Shown: positions 48,435-61,000 of the stretch, piece after piece
How the letters are laid out: each line of letters opens with the position of its first letter
Position numbering within the stretch: the stretch's first letter is position 1
NCBI RefSeq assembly: GCF_020921035.1
Contig: NC_063154.1
Location: 7,998,001-8,062,000 of the forward strand
Origin: Rhodamnia argentea
Lineage: Eukaryota; Streptophyta; Magnoliopsida; Myrtales; Myrtaceae
Direction: 5' to 3'
DNA: 64,000 nt
Position numbers and translations under genes: made by a program
Notes under the pieces: generated by a model
Seen by the model: only the letters and a program-made list of their open reading frames with translations
The model's database searches: none
Told to the model about the DNA's origin: nothing

Positions 48435-51400
48435 TTATAACCCGAGAAGAATGTAGTAGACAAGCGTGATCGGCAGGGCTATCAGCATCCCGAATATGAC
48501 CCTGCGAAAGGAGTTGCATGGTTTCAAAGAAGAATATTAGGTGGTTGGCCGCAATGGGAAAAGGCCCAAAAACAAAAAAAAATTGGAAGATCCGATGCGT
48601 TCGGAATCTTCAAAAGTCCGATAGGTTCCAGAACTTACGCGGTGCTGAGAATGGCTGGATGAACATTGTACTCTTTCGCGAACACGAACGGGACTATTCC
48701 TTGCGGAAGCGCCGCCTGCCAATCATGTGACTGATGGTGAGATATCCGTTTTGTCGCGAATTGATCTCGCGGCGATGCGTGAAATGGGAATCGAATGCGA
48801 GATCTCGCGCTTCTTAGAAGCGTGAAACCCCCCGTTCTTCGAGTTCCTCGATAAATCGAATGAAAACGACAAGTCTTGATACACATATTATAGAAGATAA
48901 CGACATCACAAGGGTTATAATTTATGTATAGCGCTCACTTGAGGGTCATAACTTTTTCTTCAACCATTTAAGTGTCATAACTTTGAAAAAAAAGATAAGT
49001 TGAGTACCATAATTTTTTTAAAATATACTCAAATGATCAATTGAAAAGTTACATAGCACATAAATGATCGGAAAAGAAAAAATTATGACATTCAAGTGAG
49101 CAGCGTATGAGTCAGTTATGTTATCATTTTCCCTATATTATAGCATGCTTGTTCCCTTAAAACTTTCGAGCAATCACTTGAAATCGACAAAGTTCGAAGG
49201 GGTAAAGGACATTCATTTGAGATGGGTACCTACCTGGACGATGGCGATACGAAGTAGGGTCCCGCGCAACCCGATGGCAAGGGAGGCGACGGCCATCACG
49301 GCCGGGCCAGTGAGGAACCTCACGGCCATGGCGAACGTGGCGACGGAGTTCCCACACGCGATTAGCTTAGGCTGAAGGGCCATGAACAGACCTGCAGACC
49401 ACAAAACACACCCAACGACGCCGAGATCAAATCGAAACCGGCACGAGAAAAGCACCCGGACGGAGGGACCATCTCATGAAGACCGTATCGAATCTAAACG
49501 AAGACTCTCCGTGCATCGCATTTTTCTTTTTCTCTGTCTCCCCTCGTTCTTGCAGCCACTCCGCAAGCAATAACATGGGCCGAAATGACATCTGAAATCA
49601 ACCGATGCCCACCGACCCTACGGCCGCAAGGCGACGAGTGGGGGCAGGGGGGGGTCGGACCCACGTGTCGGGTCCGGCCGAGCCGCTCGTGGGGTCCACG
49701 GGGTTTGGTTTGGGTTGTGGTCACGGAATATCATATAATACTACTGTGCGAGTCAGAGTTTCAAGTTTGGAGGACTTCTCAAGCTTTCCATTCATTACAG
49801 GTAGAGATGTCCCACACCGCCTGTTTTCACACAACCTAGACATGGGCGGACCCTGTTGGAGGAGGAACAATCATTGTTTCTCGATTGCGGGTATTCTTTT
49901 TGTTGTGGTTAGTCAAGTGGACACGAGTTTGGTTCAGTGAATGTCTCTGGCTGAGGATCGGCCAAGACATCATTCAATTTGCTGAAATCTATCCATAAAT
50001 ATTCAAAAACAGAAGAGGAGCTAGGGATAACGACCCTTGAGTCCCGTAACTTTTTTTTTTTTTTATACTACATGAGTGCCACGACTTCTAAAAACTGTTT
50101 ATTTGAATATCATAACTTTCGATCGATCACTTGAGTGCATAACTTTTAAAAAATATTCACCCAAGTGTCAAAAAATTGGACGTGACAAATAAATTTATGA
50201 CACGCGAACGTTTTTAAGAATTTATGACACGCGAGTAATCGATTGAAAAAATTTATATGGCACTCAAGCAATTTAAAGAAAAGTTACGGTCCTCAAATGA
50301 TTGCCGTACACAAATTACGACACTCGTATGATTTAGAAAAAAAGTTACGGCGCTCGTAATATCTTTTTTTCCCCGGAGAAAAGGAAGTAAATAGGAAATG
50401 TTGACGAAGATATAACTAAGAGAGAAGAAGATGAATTGGACGAAATGAGAGTAAAGAAGAAGACTCACCTAAGCTGAACATGGCCATTCCCAGCCCAGCA
50501 TCGGACAGTATGGAGATTGACTTCTCTACGATCTTGGGCATTGCCACCTCCCACCTGCACCGCCACGTCCAGACAAACACCACCAATCATCGTCACGTTC
50601 CACGCTAAAAACTACAACAACACCAGCATCTTCAAAACCAAAGAAATCATGACCAAATTTTCCATGTAGGTCTAGTGATTTAGTACCCCATTAGTGTGAT
50701 GAATTAGCGATTTTTTTTTCCGCGCATGGATCGAATAGCGATCGCGGATCGATAAGAAAAGCCGAGCAGTCGCAAAAAAAAAAATTGAATAACAAGAGAG
50801 TAGTCATCGGGGTAATTTCGGTACGTGCTAACCGGAAGGCGATCAAGGACCATGTGAGGCCGATGAGGCTCGAGTAGGTGTTGGGGTTCCGGATCAGCTT
50901 CCTCCACACCATGATCAAGATGAGGCGGGTCATCACGCTCGCCGGCGGCATCTGCTTGATGTCCCCGGCGTCGCCGTACCCCGGCTCTCCGGCAGCGGCC
51001 GCGGAGGAGCTCGGGCCGAGCTTGTCGAGCCTGGCGGGCCCCGCCGCGTCCTTCTTCTCGCCGATCCCTTCGTCCCCCTCGTCTGGTTTGCCCGCGAAGC
51101 TGAACTGATCCCGCCCGGTGTATCCCACCGTTTCCGGTGCACCTGCCACCCAAAAAACAAAAAGCTCAGAAATTTTTGGATAGGATGGAGACGTCAGATC
51201 AAGACAAGTCTTCAGAGGAAAAAGGGAAATATAAGGAGACGTTGTCTAACTAAGAATCTAATAATTAAGACATGATTACTTTAATGTTGGAAGTGGGACG
51301 ACATCGTTAGATTAAAATATATATACTTTTGGTGTCGCCGCTGGGCTGGTTGGTATCGGCGACTATCATCCGGATCTCCTTGACGCACTGATCGGACCGC

Positions 51401-52593
51401 CCGGATTGATTATCCGGAGCCCCTATATCCCCGCTGCCAAACACGTGGAGCCCGCCTACTTCCGAAACCGGCGAAGCGCTGGAGCTCCACACGAACATGT
51501 GGAGCTCCTTCGCGTCGTAATTGTTTGCTTTCGCCATGCTGTTGGATTGCTGCGCCTGCGGGGGCGGCGGCGGCGGCTGCTGCTGTTGGAGGTTCGGTTT
51601 GCCGCTCTTCGTGAATGCGGATGCGAAATCGGGGAGCGGAGCCGGGTACGGAGTGGACACAACCTGGGCTGGGTAGAACCCGAACCTCGGGGACGGCAGT
51701 GAGTTCTCCTCGAAGTTCGACGGCCTCGGGGTCGGGCCGCGGGAGGACTGTACCGAGTACACGTCGGCGGGTCCGAAGTTGGAGAGCGGAGGCACGCCCA
51801 TCATGGAGTAGAAGTCCGAGTTGTTGAAGTTGGAGCCCCTCGGAGTCAGGTTCCGTGACGAGCTCAGGCTGTAGATCTCCACTCCGCTGAGGTTGGAAGG
51901 CCTCGGCGTCATCCCAGAGAACGAGCCGCTGCCAGGCCCCAGGCCGAAGGACCGCCTCGATGCGTTCGATTTCCTCAATGTGACGTGGAGCTTCCCGTCA
52001 TCGCCTACCTCCGCGTCGGTCTCGAGGAGGTCCCGGCCGTCAAGCGAGACGATGTCGGGGTCGACATTGAACGACACGATGGAGGCAGCGGTCTCGGGGA
52101 ACTGCTCCATGATGAGGATCTTCGCGCCCCGGTACTCGAAGAGGAAGAGGAGGAGGGTGTACCAGATGATGCACTGCAGCACGACCACCTGAACCATGAG
52201 GCTGCCAGCGCCGGGGCCATACATGGCGATGAGGAGAGGGATGCCCATGACGAGAGTGTTTGGGAGGGAGGAGAGAGAGAAGATGGTGATGGACCAGTCC
52301 AAGGAGCCGCGGGCGGAGAGGTTGGCCCAGAGGGCCAGGAGGAGGAGGAGGACGAGCTTCTGGAGGGTGTCGGCCGCAATGAAGCGGAGGTTCATGGCGT
52401 ACGGGTTGTTGGTGGAGATGAAGTGGAAGGAGAGGAGGGGGACGGCGAAGATGGCGACGAAGCGGTTGATGCCGGAGCACTGGTCGGGGGAGAAGATCCT
52501 CCACCACCGCACGGAGCCGTAGGCCAGGATCATGGCCACGTAGAGCGGCACCACCGCGGCCAGCACGGTGTAGAGATCGTGCCACGTGATCAT
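48435..52593 (-). CDS. PIN3: Long-loop PIN auxin efflux carrier, PIN3/4/7 clade
   Basis: Six exons, 1965 nt, 654 aa, all phases consistent: 51327-52593, 50833-51142, 50469-50554, 49234-49391, 48639-48715 and 48435-48501. The start [19 protein letters not shown] is PIN3/4/7-like rather than PIN1 (MITAADFYHV). Five helices lie in residues 1-160. A cytosolic loop of about 340 residues carries three TPRxS repeats at 229-233, 250-254 and 288-292, the AGC-kinase (PID/WAG) sites that steer polar placement, and a poly-Gln/Pro tract near 336-347. C-terminal helices follow ([48 protein letters not shown], ...YYILLGL stop). It exports auxin at the plasma membrane. The (GA)n at 52710-52737 is in the 5' leader and a TATA-like tract is near 52766-52778. 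Introns 3 and 4 each contain a small transposon. Which of PIN3, 4 or 7 it corresponds to cannot be decided; the clade may have expanded after the lineages split. Confidence 0.93.
48893..49134. mobile_element. 242-bp MITE in PIN intron 4 with target duplication
   Basis: It is flanked by ATATTATA at 48885-48892 and 49135-49142. The ends are inverted copies (GAAGATAACGACATC... against GGAAAATGATAACATAAC...), with inner inverted words around CTCACTTGAGGGTCATAACTT. The corresponding intron of the PIN pseudogene (near 41905-41930) reads straight through without it, giving an empty site. Confidence 0.65.
50024..50370. mobile_element. Related AT-rich MITE-like insertion in PIN intron 3
   Basis: It shares words with the intron-4 element (GGATAACGACCC at the left end, then repeated CACTTGAGTG.. 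and ..AAAAGTTACGGC.. motifs in both orientations). Boundaries are approximate and no clean target duplication was found. Confidence 0.4.
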
Positions 52594-52706
52594 GGCAGCG
52601 GTGATTAAACAGGCACGGAAGAGTACTATGTGCAGAGTCTTTTCTTGCTGCAAAGTGGAGTTTCTGTGGCAAGTGAAGAAGAAGAAGAAGAAGAAGAAGC
52701 AAGAAC

Positions 52707-52709
<3 letters not shown>

Positions 52710-52737
<28 letters not shown>
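52710..52737. repeat. (GA)n microsatellite in the PIN 5' leader
   Basis: (CT)14 on the coding strand, about 120 bp before the start codon, next to a (GAA)n run at 52677-52699. Confidence 0.9.
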
Positions 52738-52740
<3 letters not shown>

Positions 52741-52765
52741 ATGCAATGTTAATAAGTCTTTGGGC

Positions 52766-52778
52766 ATATATTATATAC
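52766..52778 (-). promoter_or_regulatory. TATA-like element upstream of PIN
   Basis: The minus strand reads GTATATAATATATG about 175 bp before the ATG at 52593, upstream of the (GA)n leader tract. It is the best TATA candidate in that interval. Confidence 0.4.
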
Positions 52779-53746
52779 AGGTGGGGGCGAGCGGGTGTGG
52801 GTCGTGGGCCCATGGAGCGAACTTGACCCGCTTTAGTTTGGTTGTGTTGGCTCCAAGTTTCTATTCACTATTCATGACCTTAACCAGCTTTTGACTACAT
52901 TGTTTGTGACGCCATTCTAGGTGGGAATTCAGCTTCGGAAAAGTGTGTGAGCCATCCCATCATGATGTACCTTTGGGTTGGAACTTGGCTCGAACTCTAT
53001 CCCAGCTCCAAAAAAAAAAAAAAAATGGTGCCCATCTCGGGCAGACGACGACAGTAACTCGACTCGTTTGCACCCCAGCATCCAACGGAATCGGTCACTT
53101 TCGGACACGGTACATCCTTTAGGTTTTCGTCGCATGAAATGAAGAAGGAGTTCCGTCGGCAAGTGCGTCGGGGAGTTCAGCAATCGATTAAGGAAATACT
53201 ACAGCTTCTAATACACCAAGTATCTTCGTGTTATATGCTATCACCGATTCGCAAGTTGAATTGCTCCAAATTAAGTACGTCTAATAACCGTTTCCCAAAC
53301 TATTAAGGTGGACGTTTGTTTTGCGAAAGATAAATAAAAAAATTATAGCTTGTATCGTCCATAAAAATGAACTAACGGAAAAAAAATTTCATTGCGCGCG
53401 AAGACATTTAGGTATGAATTGTTATCGACAATGAAAAGATTTTTCCATCGCCTAATTATTTCAGGCGAAACGAGATTATTTTTAGGAAAGTATTTTTTAA
53501 ATTATCTATTTCTTGTGAAGCAAACCAGCTAGTTCGGGGAGAATTGATAGTATGAATGGGTCCCACAAGAGGGAAATCGCTTCACCTCTTCACCTAATTG
53601 TTTTTGGACTTATCAAAGATCGGATGCTTATAATATCATGTCCTAAGTTTATGAAATTGAAAGGTGTTGTCCTAGCAATAATACAAATAATACACGGGTC
53701 CCTTTCATACACCAAAAAAAAAAAAAAATCTCTCTTCGCGTCACCT

Positions 53747-53766
53747 TGTCTCCAATCGGACACGTG
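53747..53766 (-). promoter_or_regulatory. TGTCTC next to a CACGTG G-box in the PIN upstream region
   Basis: TGTCTC (auxin-response type hexamer, 53747-53752) and CACGTG (53761-53766) are eight bases apart, about 1.16 kb before the PIN start. Both words are common by chance, so the functional reading is an inference. Confidence 0.2.
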
Positions 53767-54639
53767 TAGCACAGACGAAAGAACAAACACCTACCCGTTT
53801 CTGCCGGAACCTTGACCCGCTATTTCACATTATTTGACCCGATTAAAGTTTCGGTTTGTTTTGCTAAAATTGAATGACTTATAAAAAGTATTTCTTACTA
53901 GATAAAAAAAAAAGTATTTCTTAGAAATAATCGCTTGTATCGCTTAAAATAATTAATTAATGAAGATATTTTCAATATCGATAATACTCAATATCTAAAC
54001 ATTTTCGTGGATCGTGAAAAGATTTTTCGCTTATTCATTTTCATAAGTAACATTAGCGATTTTTTTTGGAAAGATGTTTCACAAATTATTCATTTTTCGC
54101 GAAATAAACGTAAACTTGAAAGAACGATTTTTCCTTTTGGTAGTAAGCGACAATATCCAAATTTTAACAATAGCCCGGTGGATTTATCTAGCTAGGGTCA
54201 GATCAAAACTGCTTGTTGATCAATGTCTAATCAATGTCTTTCACTCTATCGAAGCTCAACATCTTCGACCATGTAGGTAGAATTCGGGTTTTGCCCCGTG
54301 CTTGATGTAATTCCTCATATATGTCTCCGGTAAAGCTCGCTTTCTCGATACAAGCACGTTCGATGTGAATGGTAAGATCCCCCCCGCCCCAAAAAAAGGG
54401 AGGACTTTGAAAAAGAAAAGAGAGCTGTAGGCCGAAACAAGAAAAGAGCAGCTTAGTCTTTGACTTTCTCTTTGCACTTTTTACCCTCCAAGGTAAAAAC
54501 ACCAGTTCTACCTTGTGACACCTCAGACATCTCAAGTGACTGTTAGAAAAAGCTTAAACTTATAGGAAAACATATAATACCTGTTATCCGGCAACGCGTG
54601 AAATTTAACTAATGGAGGTCGACCCACATGTGCGGACAA

Positions 54640-54845
54640 CACCGGCTCGATACCGTATTAGAAAGTCCACCCCATAAACTTAAACCGATAGGTGGAGGGA
54701 GACCACATGAATATAAAGAGTATGTAAAACCCGTTGTCAGACAACCGGTTCGATACCATATTAAAAAGTCCACCCCATAAGTTTAAGCCGATAGGTGGAG
54801 GAAGACCATATAAATACAAAGAGCATATAAGACCCGTTATCGGGC
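54640..54845. repeat. Two tandem ~103-bp units
   Basis: Copies starting at the CGATACC(G/A)TATTA words (54648 and 54751) share AAAGTCCACCCCATAA, GATAGGTGGAGG and ACCCGTTNTC words, about 85-90% alike by eye. Confidence 0.75.
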
Positions 54846-56762
54846 GATATGAGACAAGAACTTCAACAGTGACAAGTAGCAAACATAACGCTATGGCAAT
54901 AGCCAATTGATTTTTCTCCTTATCTACTTTTACCTTTTTTTCGTGTTTCATTTAGACTTAGATCTTACGGCAAACGAACTATACAATGTTTAGTATGCAA
55001 TATAAGAAAGCTATTTTGCATAATCAAAGTAGATAATTGGTTGTGTAACAACTTTTTCGTGACTATAAGACTAACGATCTGTTTTGGGCTACAAAAAATC
55101 AATAGCACTTAATTAAAAATCATTTTGGGGTCCGTGCTTTTAAGAATTTGTGGCTCACAAGATATTTTTATTCTCACAATCCCTCGAAGACTGTTATGTT
55201 AGCAAAACCCATTAAAGTAATTGCTGCATCAATCTCTCTCTTTTTCTGAGTTTCCATGCTTGGACAATGTAAGAAAAGATAGGAGGAGTGCATGTGGGGG
55301 GGATCCAAAAATGGAGGTGAAATGTGTCGGCCCATTGGGCCATGGCCAAACCATCACAAGCCCATTTCACCAAGGCCCCCCTAACCCCAAAATAGCATCC
55401 ACAAATTTCTCACGCCTACTTATTAACAATCATATCTGCACATAGTTTTATGGCTAAGAACTGAATAAAATAAAATAAAATTCACGGTTAGTCCTTACCA
55501 ACGTTGTTAAAAACAATCATATATATTTAATGTCCCGCTCGGGTCGATATCGAGATAGTTCACACGAAAAATATCGCGGCATGTGAAGTGGGGGTTCCAT
55601 GTACGCTCTTGTTAGCGGGTCGTTGTTGTGGTAGTTCTACGCTGACCGAGCAAAATGCAAAATCTCGGGCTAATGCCACAAATTAGCATTAAGTCAAACA
55701 TGCGTCATCCAAAGTTTCACATGATTAATCACTAATTCGCTAGATCTTGGCTGGCGATTCGGCCGACAAATAATTTGATCGAAAGTGGACCCTTTTATAT
55801 CACCTCAATATCCCAGACATTAGTCAATCCTGGTCGGACCACGGATTGAGTTCGCATGTAATCAAAGACTAATCTACTTAGATAGCCGAACAACCGGGTC
55901 GGTCGAAGGAGCGTCGCATGTGATTACGGAGTTGACTAAAACTAATCGTGCCTTGGACAAGATCAAGCGCAAAAAAATAATAATAATAATAAAGAGAGGA
56001 AACAAAATCATTTTTAATCCTGTCATTTTCTGTAGTTGTTCCATACAAAATTGCAGGTGCTTCATGAATGATGGGAATGATCCGACTAGGCTAGGCAGGA
56101 TATTCTATGTACCGTCCCACTGGCTATGACTAGACATATATGGTTATGTTATGATAAGCAACGAAAATATAGGATCGAGAGTGAAGAAACGGCACGAGAA
56201 ATTTACGTGGTTAAGGGCCGCTACACAGGCCGAGGAGGAGGAGGAGGAGGAGGAGGAGATTCATTTGGCGAGCATTCGGAGCATAATGAAAAAGGAAGAA
56301 CTCTCAAAACCCTAGCTCCCGAATACACTCCATCTCTCGCGCTTTCAAAGATAGTATAAATCGAATCAGAAAAAGTACCAAACAACCTCATGAAGAACTT
56401 TTAATAGGGTCACTTCGAAATTTATCGGATCGCGTCGATAAATTGATCCCGGCATGCAAAATATTCAGAGTCATAAGTTAGCAGATCATCATATGACTTC
56501 TACATTAGCAAGAAAACACCATCTTCCTCCTCCAAAATTTCGCTGAACATATATGTCATATATGATGTGATGAGTTCCAACTTGCATCATCATCTCTCTC
56601 GCTCTCTCCAAGCTTAATCAACGATGTCTTAAAACATTTGTTAAGCCCATCCCCAACCCAAGTGAGAGCGAATCGGTTAAATTATGTCCCCCAAAACCTA
56701 ACTATCCACAACTCTATGCAACAATGTAAAAATTGTTATGTATTTATTTTCACCCTTCTACG
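54846..56762. other. Intergenic between PIN and HD-Zip II
   Basis: The part near 56762 is the expected 3' UTR of the HD-Zip gene. A (GGA)n run is at 56235-56259. Nothing else is recognised. Confidence 0.4.
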
Positions 56763-58028
56763 CTAGCAAGCGGCGGATGGCTGCCTCGACTGAAGTGTGG
56801 GCCCTGACTGTTGTGACGCTTTGGGCGGCCTCGAGGTGGCGGAAGGGGCGGAGGTGGCGGTGGGGGCGGTGGAGCTGACGCGCTCGCAGCAAGGGCACAT
56901 GGTGAGGGTGGAGGCCGGGAGGGGCTGGCATGTGTGGGGGGAGATGATGGTGGGCGGGCCCACTTTGAGGGCGCGGAGCTCCTCCACCTCCCTCTGGAGC
57001 CGCCGGTTCTGCTCCGTCAGCGATCCGAACCACCTCTTCAGGTACTCACACTCCATCTCCGTTTGCTTCAACTTGCTCCTGCGTAGGGTCCCAAGTAGTT
57101 TTTTCTTCCATCGTTATACAAAATTTCATGAGATCACCATCGACTATAGTCAATCATAAATGAAAATTTAGGCTATCAATAATCAAGTCGATCTATGCAT
57201 TTGACCAAACAAACAATCAGTGAACAAACTTTTATGACCTCCATGTCATTTATCATTACTACGAAAGTTCGAATCCTGATATATCATGTAGTTCTTGTAC
57301 TACCATGATGAAATATTATCATTGTGGACCCGAGTTCAGGTAAGACTTTGCAATTACGACTCGATGTAAAACCAATCTGGCGATGCAGGTGAATATGAAC
57401 ATTCAAAGGATAATAAAATGCATACATTGCGACGTACTCGTGAGTAGATTTCAAGTATATACGCACCGTATCGCGTACGTTTGCATACCAGATACGGAAA
57501 TTCCAATATAAATACATAGAGAGAAACATCTCTGTCATAAACATGAAGAACCATGGAGGATCCGCATGATATCTATCTGCACTTGCACAAGTCTCACCAT
57601 TTTTTTCCCTAGACATACTTACTCGAAAATGTCCCAAGGCCAAAACATATTATATCTCCATTATAAACAGGTCCCTACTACCCTGTCCAGAACCTGGACG
57701 CACGATGATGATAGTTTCCAAACGAGGCAGACAGACAGACAGGCGGATGAACCCAGGATACATCTTACCAGAAAAGATGACCTAGTTATTGCACCACACG
57801 TGGGAATGAGCCGTCACACGTATATTAGGGTTTAAAGAGGAGAGAGAGAGAAGAATAAGAAGAGGAGGAGGAGGAGGAGAGAGAAAGTGCGTGCATGGCG
57901 AGTCAAACTGGCATTCGATGATGAGAAGAAGAGCACACGAGGACGACGACAACACATGGAAATCTCTGCCAAAAAAAAAAGACATCCCTTCCCGCCCACC
58001 CTCCCTCCGTCCGCCATTATTAATGTCG

Positions 58029-58073
<45 letters not shown>

Positions 58074-61000
58074 TCTCTACTATAAACAAATTGGCGTTGC
58101 ACTGCCATTTTCAGACAACCATCATGGCCGATGTTTCGCAAAAGCCGATCTCCTGTCTCACGAGATGATCACATCATTAACTGTTCATAAATATCCTCAC
58201 CTACTTATGATTTCGGTTTGCTTCTCTCTTCCCTTTTTTTGTTTTTTGTGTTGGGGGTGTGTGTCGTCTTTCGAGAACCATGCAACCGTCACTTTTGTTG
58301 ACCCCGACACTTCGGATTTAAAAAATGCATCGAAACTCTCTTTGCATAATAACTTCGTTTACACAGCACAACTTTTGTTCGTATATGTTTTTTTTCCTGT
58401 TTCTCTCTTCGAATCCGTACATGTAGAACAACCCTCTTCTTCTTGTTTTCTTGCTCCAGAACTCAGAACAACCGGACAAAATCCAAGTTTTCCCAAGGTT
58501 CTGAGAGGGTCATGAGGCTCCAGGGTTTCGAGAACAAAGACGAGAATAAGAAAAATGATAAGTCAATCAAGACGAAACCCATGTCTTAATCGAGCGGAAT
58601 ATATGTAAATACACATGTAATTCATGAAACTTTTGACAAAAAAAATGATTTTTTTATGTTAACCCCCCCATCTGTGAAAAAAAGAAAAATCACTTATGCA
58701 GTCTTAAAATGAAAATATAAATCTATACTTATGGAAGGAATTTATTTTAGTAGAACTTAACCAAGAACCTAAGGATAATTTTCGAAGGGAGAAGGGATCT
58801 ACAGCCAAATTTGGGACCTATAGTTTTCCAGATAAAAGAGGTGTGAGAATATCAGGCAAATCTTGAAGAAAACTGAAAAAACAATCTGCCAAATATGCCT
58901 TCATCAATCTTTTTTTTCCCAATTAGGGAGAGCTATCTTTAAAATAAATATACAACAAGATATACCGTACGGTACCGTTTCATAAAAATTAATATGCTAA
59001 GGTAGACATTAACATGATAGACTCTCGCATGGAGGGAGCCAAACATAACATACTCTCGTTTAAAATCGAATTTTCAATTCGGCGCATCGCTTGATATACA
59101 CACTTTGTAAATCGACATTAGTATATCTTTGTTTCCAAAATTATATATATATATACCCAGAGAGACTTGCCACCCAAGAAGTTGAAGTACATCCTATAGG
59201 TACGACTTTTCTTCCTCACCTCGTGACTTCACCGCTCAAATAAATAAAAATTCATATGAACGGACGAACACAAAACTCAGTCAACGGATCATCGGTTTCA
59301 CCTTCCTTTCTCCCTCCTCGAACAGAGAGAGATAAAAGTTAGAGAGAGAGAGAGAGGGGAGGAGTTACATACAGCCTAACGTCCTTATTGCAATTTTTAA
59401 GGATCGTTTTGAATATTTGCAGAGGGAACAGAAGGGCGAGTAAATGCAAAAGCAGGTTAACGCAGCGCACAGCAGAGCTTGGGAAAAACCAGAAACGGGG
59501 AAAAAAAGATGAGATGAAATTATTAATGAGGGTTGACCAAGTTCGAAGCTTTTGTTTACGTAAGGATCATACACAAGCGCTTCGCTCATTCCGTTGATCG
59601 ATCCAATGGTCCCATCCCCTCGTCTTTCGCTCCGTATTTACTCTCGACATCGACCGGAACAGCCCTCCCACTTCACCATCATCGAATCACAGACGGTTTC
59701 TGGGTTCCTCCAACCTTTTTGACGTTTCTTGCCATTTTCGTTTGGATTGAGGGAGAGGAGGGGATCGCTTTCTGTCGTTAAAAGGTGTACGTTTTTTCTA
59801 CGGGGTAGAATCCGATTCAGATTACACAGACGGGAGCACCACTTTGTGACGATAAATAATATCCTGTCAACGTTCTTGATATCCTGACCACTTTTGGTCC
59901 CAACCACCAGCACCACCAATTCTCAAACCCCCCCAAAACCCAAAATAGAAAAAGGATATTTAAGAAAACGAAGCGTTTTGCAGACACCCATTCGTTAAAA
60001 ATCGGTGATCAGATTGTAAAAATCTCGTCTTTGACCGCCTTTATCTCTCTGTGTGTACTTATCAGTAGCTAGATTTTTGTAAAGGGTTTTGTTTTTGGTT
60101 CGCTAATTCACGTGTGCACGACGCTTGTTTTCGATTACGTACATAACTTGTAGAAAAGATCGCTGTACATAGAAGAGAAATACGAACCTGGCCCTACGGT
60201 TTTGGAACCACACTTCGACCTGGCGCGGCCGGAGCTTCAGTTGCGTTGCCAAGGCCTCCTTTTGCTTCTGCGAAACCACAACGCCACTACATAAAATCAC
60301 GCATGCGTCTACGATGTTCTTGATAACATCAGGTAATGGCGATGATGATGATGCGCATGACCAAAAGAAAGTCGATGATGTTCTTACAGGGTTGAGAGTG
60401 TGGTTCTGCCGGAAGCTCTCCTCGAGGAGGCGAGATTGCTCTTTGGTGAGGCGGAGCTTCTTGCGAGGAGGGCCGCCGTGGCTGCTCTCTTCCTCGTCCT
60501 CCATCCCTCCTCCGCTCATCGTCATCCATTCCTCCTCGCCCCCCGACGGCACTTGGTTTATGTCCAAGTCCCTCACTGCATCGTCACCCAACATCCGTTA
60601 ATTCTCAGTTGGTGATTTTTTTCTTTTTCGGTTGAATTGATTTTATCCGACCGTTGCAGCCCGATGATCTAAACATATTACGCTGTTTGGTTCAATATCT
60701 AAATACTGTAGACGCAAAACGAAACCGTAGTAGCACCGATGAAGCACGACCAAAGTGCACCGAATCCATCATAATCCGGCGAATCTCGACATGTTTATAG
60801 CGATGAAGATGCAGAAAAAGGAAAAAGGAGAAGAAGAAAACTAGGGCTAAGCAATGATCAAAATAACAGTTTAAGATACATCGACACCTAAAGAAGGAAA
60901 CATATTTCAAGGAAGTGAATAAGCACCCATAAAGGAATTTCTTCTTCGTTTCACATGGAAATTCCGCGATCATGCTTTATTTGCGTGGAAACTACTTCCC

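Larger units (their letters stand above)
45184..52488. repeat. Segmental tandem duplication, copy 2 (contains intact PIN)
   Basis: This is the partner of the block at 35984-43490, in the same orientation. It keeps the complete PIN gene plus about 3 kb of its 3' flank. The duplication breakpoint within PIN exon 1 corresponds to about 52488, so copy 1 never received, or later lost, the first ~38 codons and the promoter. Confidence 0.8.
52594..54600. other. PIN upstream region
   Basis: 52594-52800 is the leader and core promoter. The remainder is AT-rich with poly-A runs; no second gene is seen. Confidence 0.4.

Noticed and set aside
51985..52608. 207-codon plus-strand frame
   Set aside because: Antisense shadow of PIN exon 1. 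Its Glu/Gly-rich composition comes from GC-rich codons on the other strand.
52040..52813. 257-codon minus-strand frame
   Set aside because: Alternate frame of PIN exon 1; His/Pro-rich shadow without a family.
56797..57159. 120-codon plus-strand frame
   Set aside because: Antisense of the HD-Zip II last exon.
58165..58515. 116-codon plus-strand frame with a hydrophobic N terminus
   Set aside because: It lies in the HD-Zip II intron. Apart from a signal-peptide-like start it has no conserved motif, and length is not significant in AT-rich DNA.
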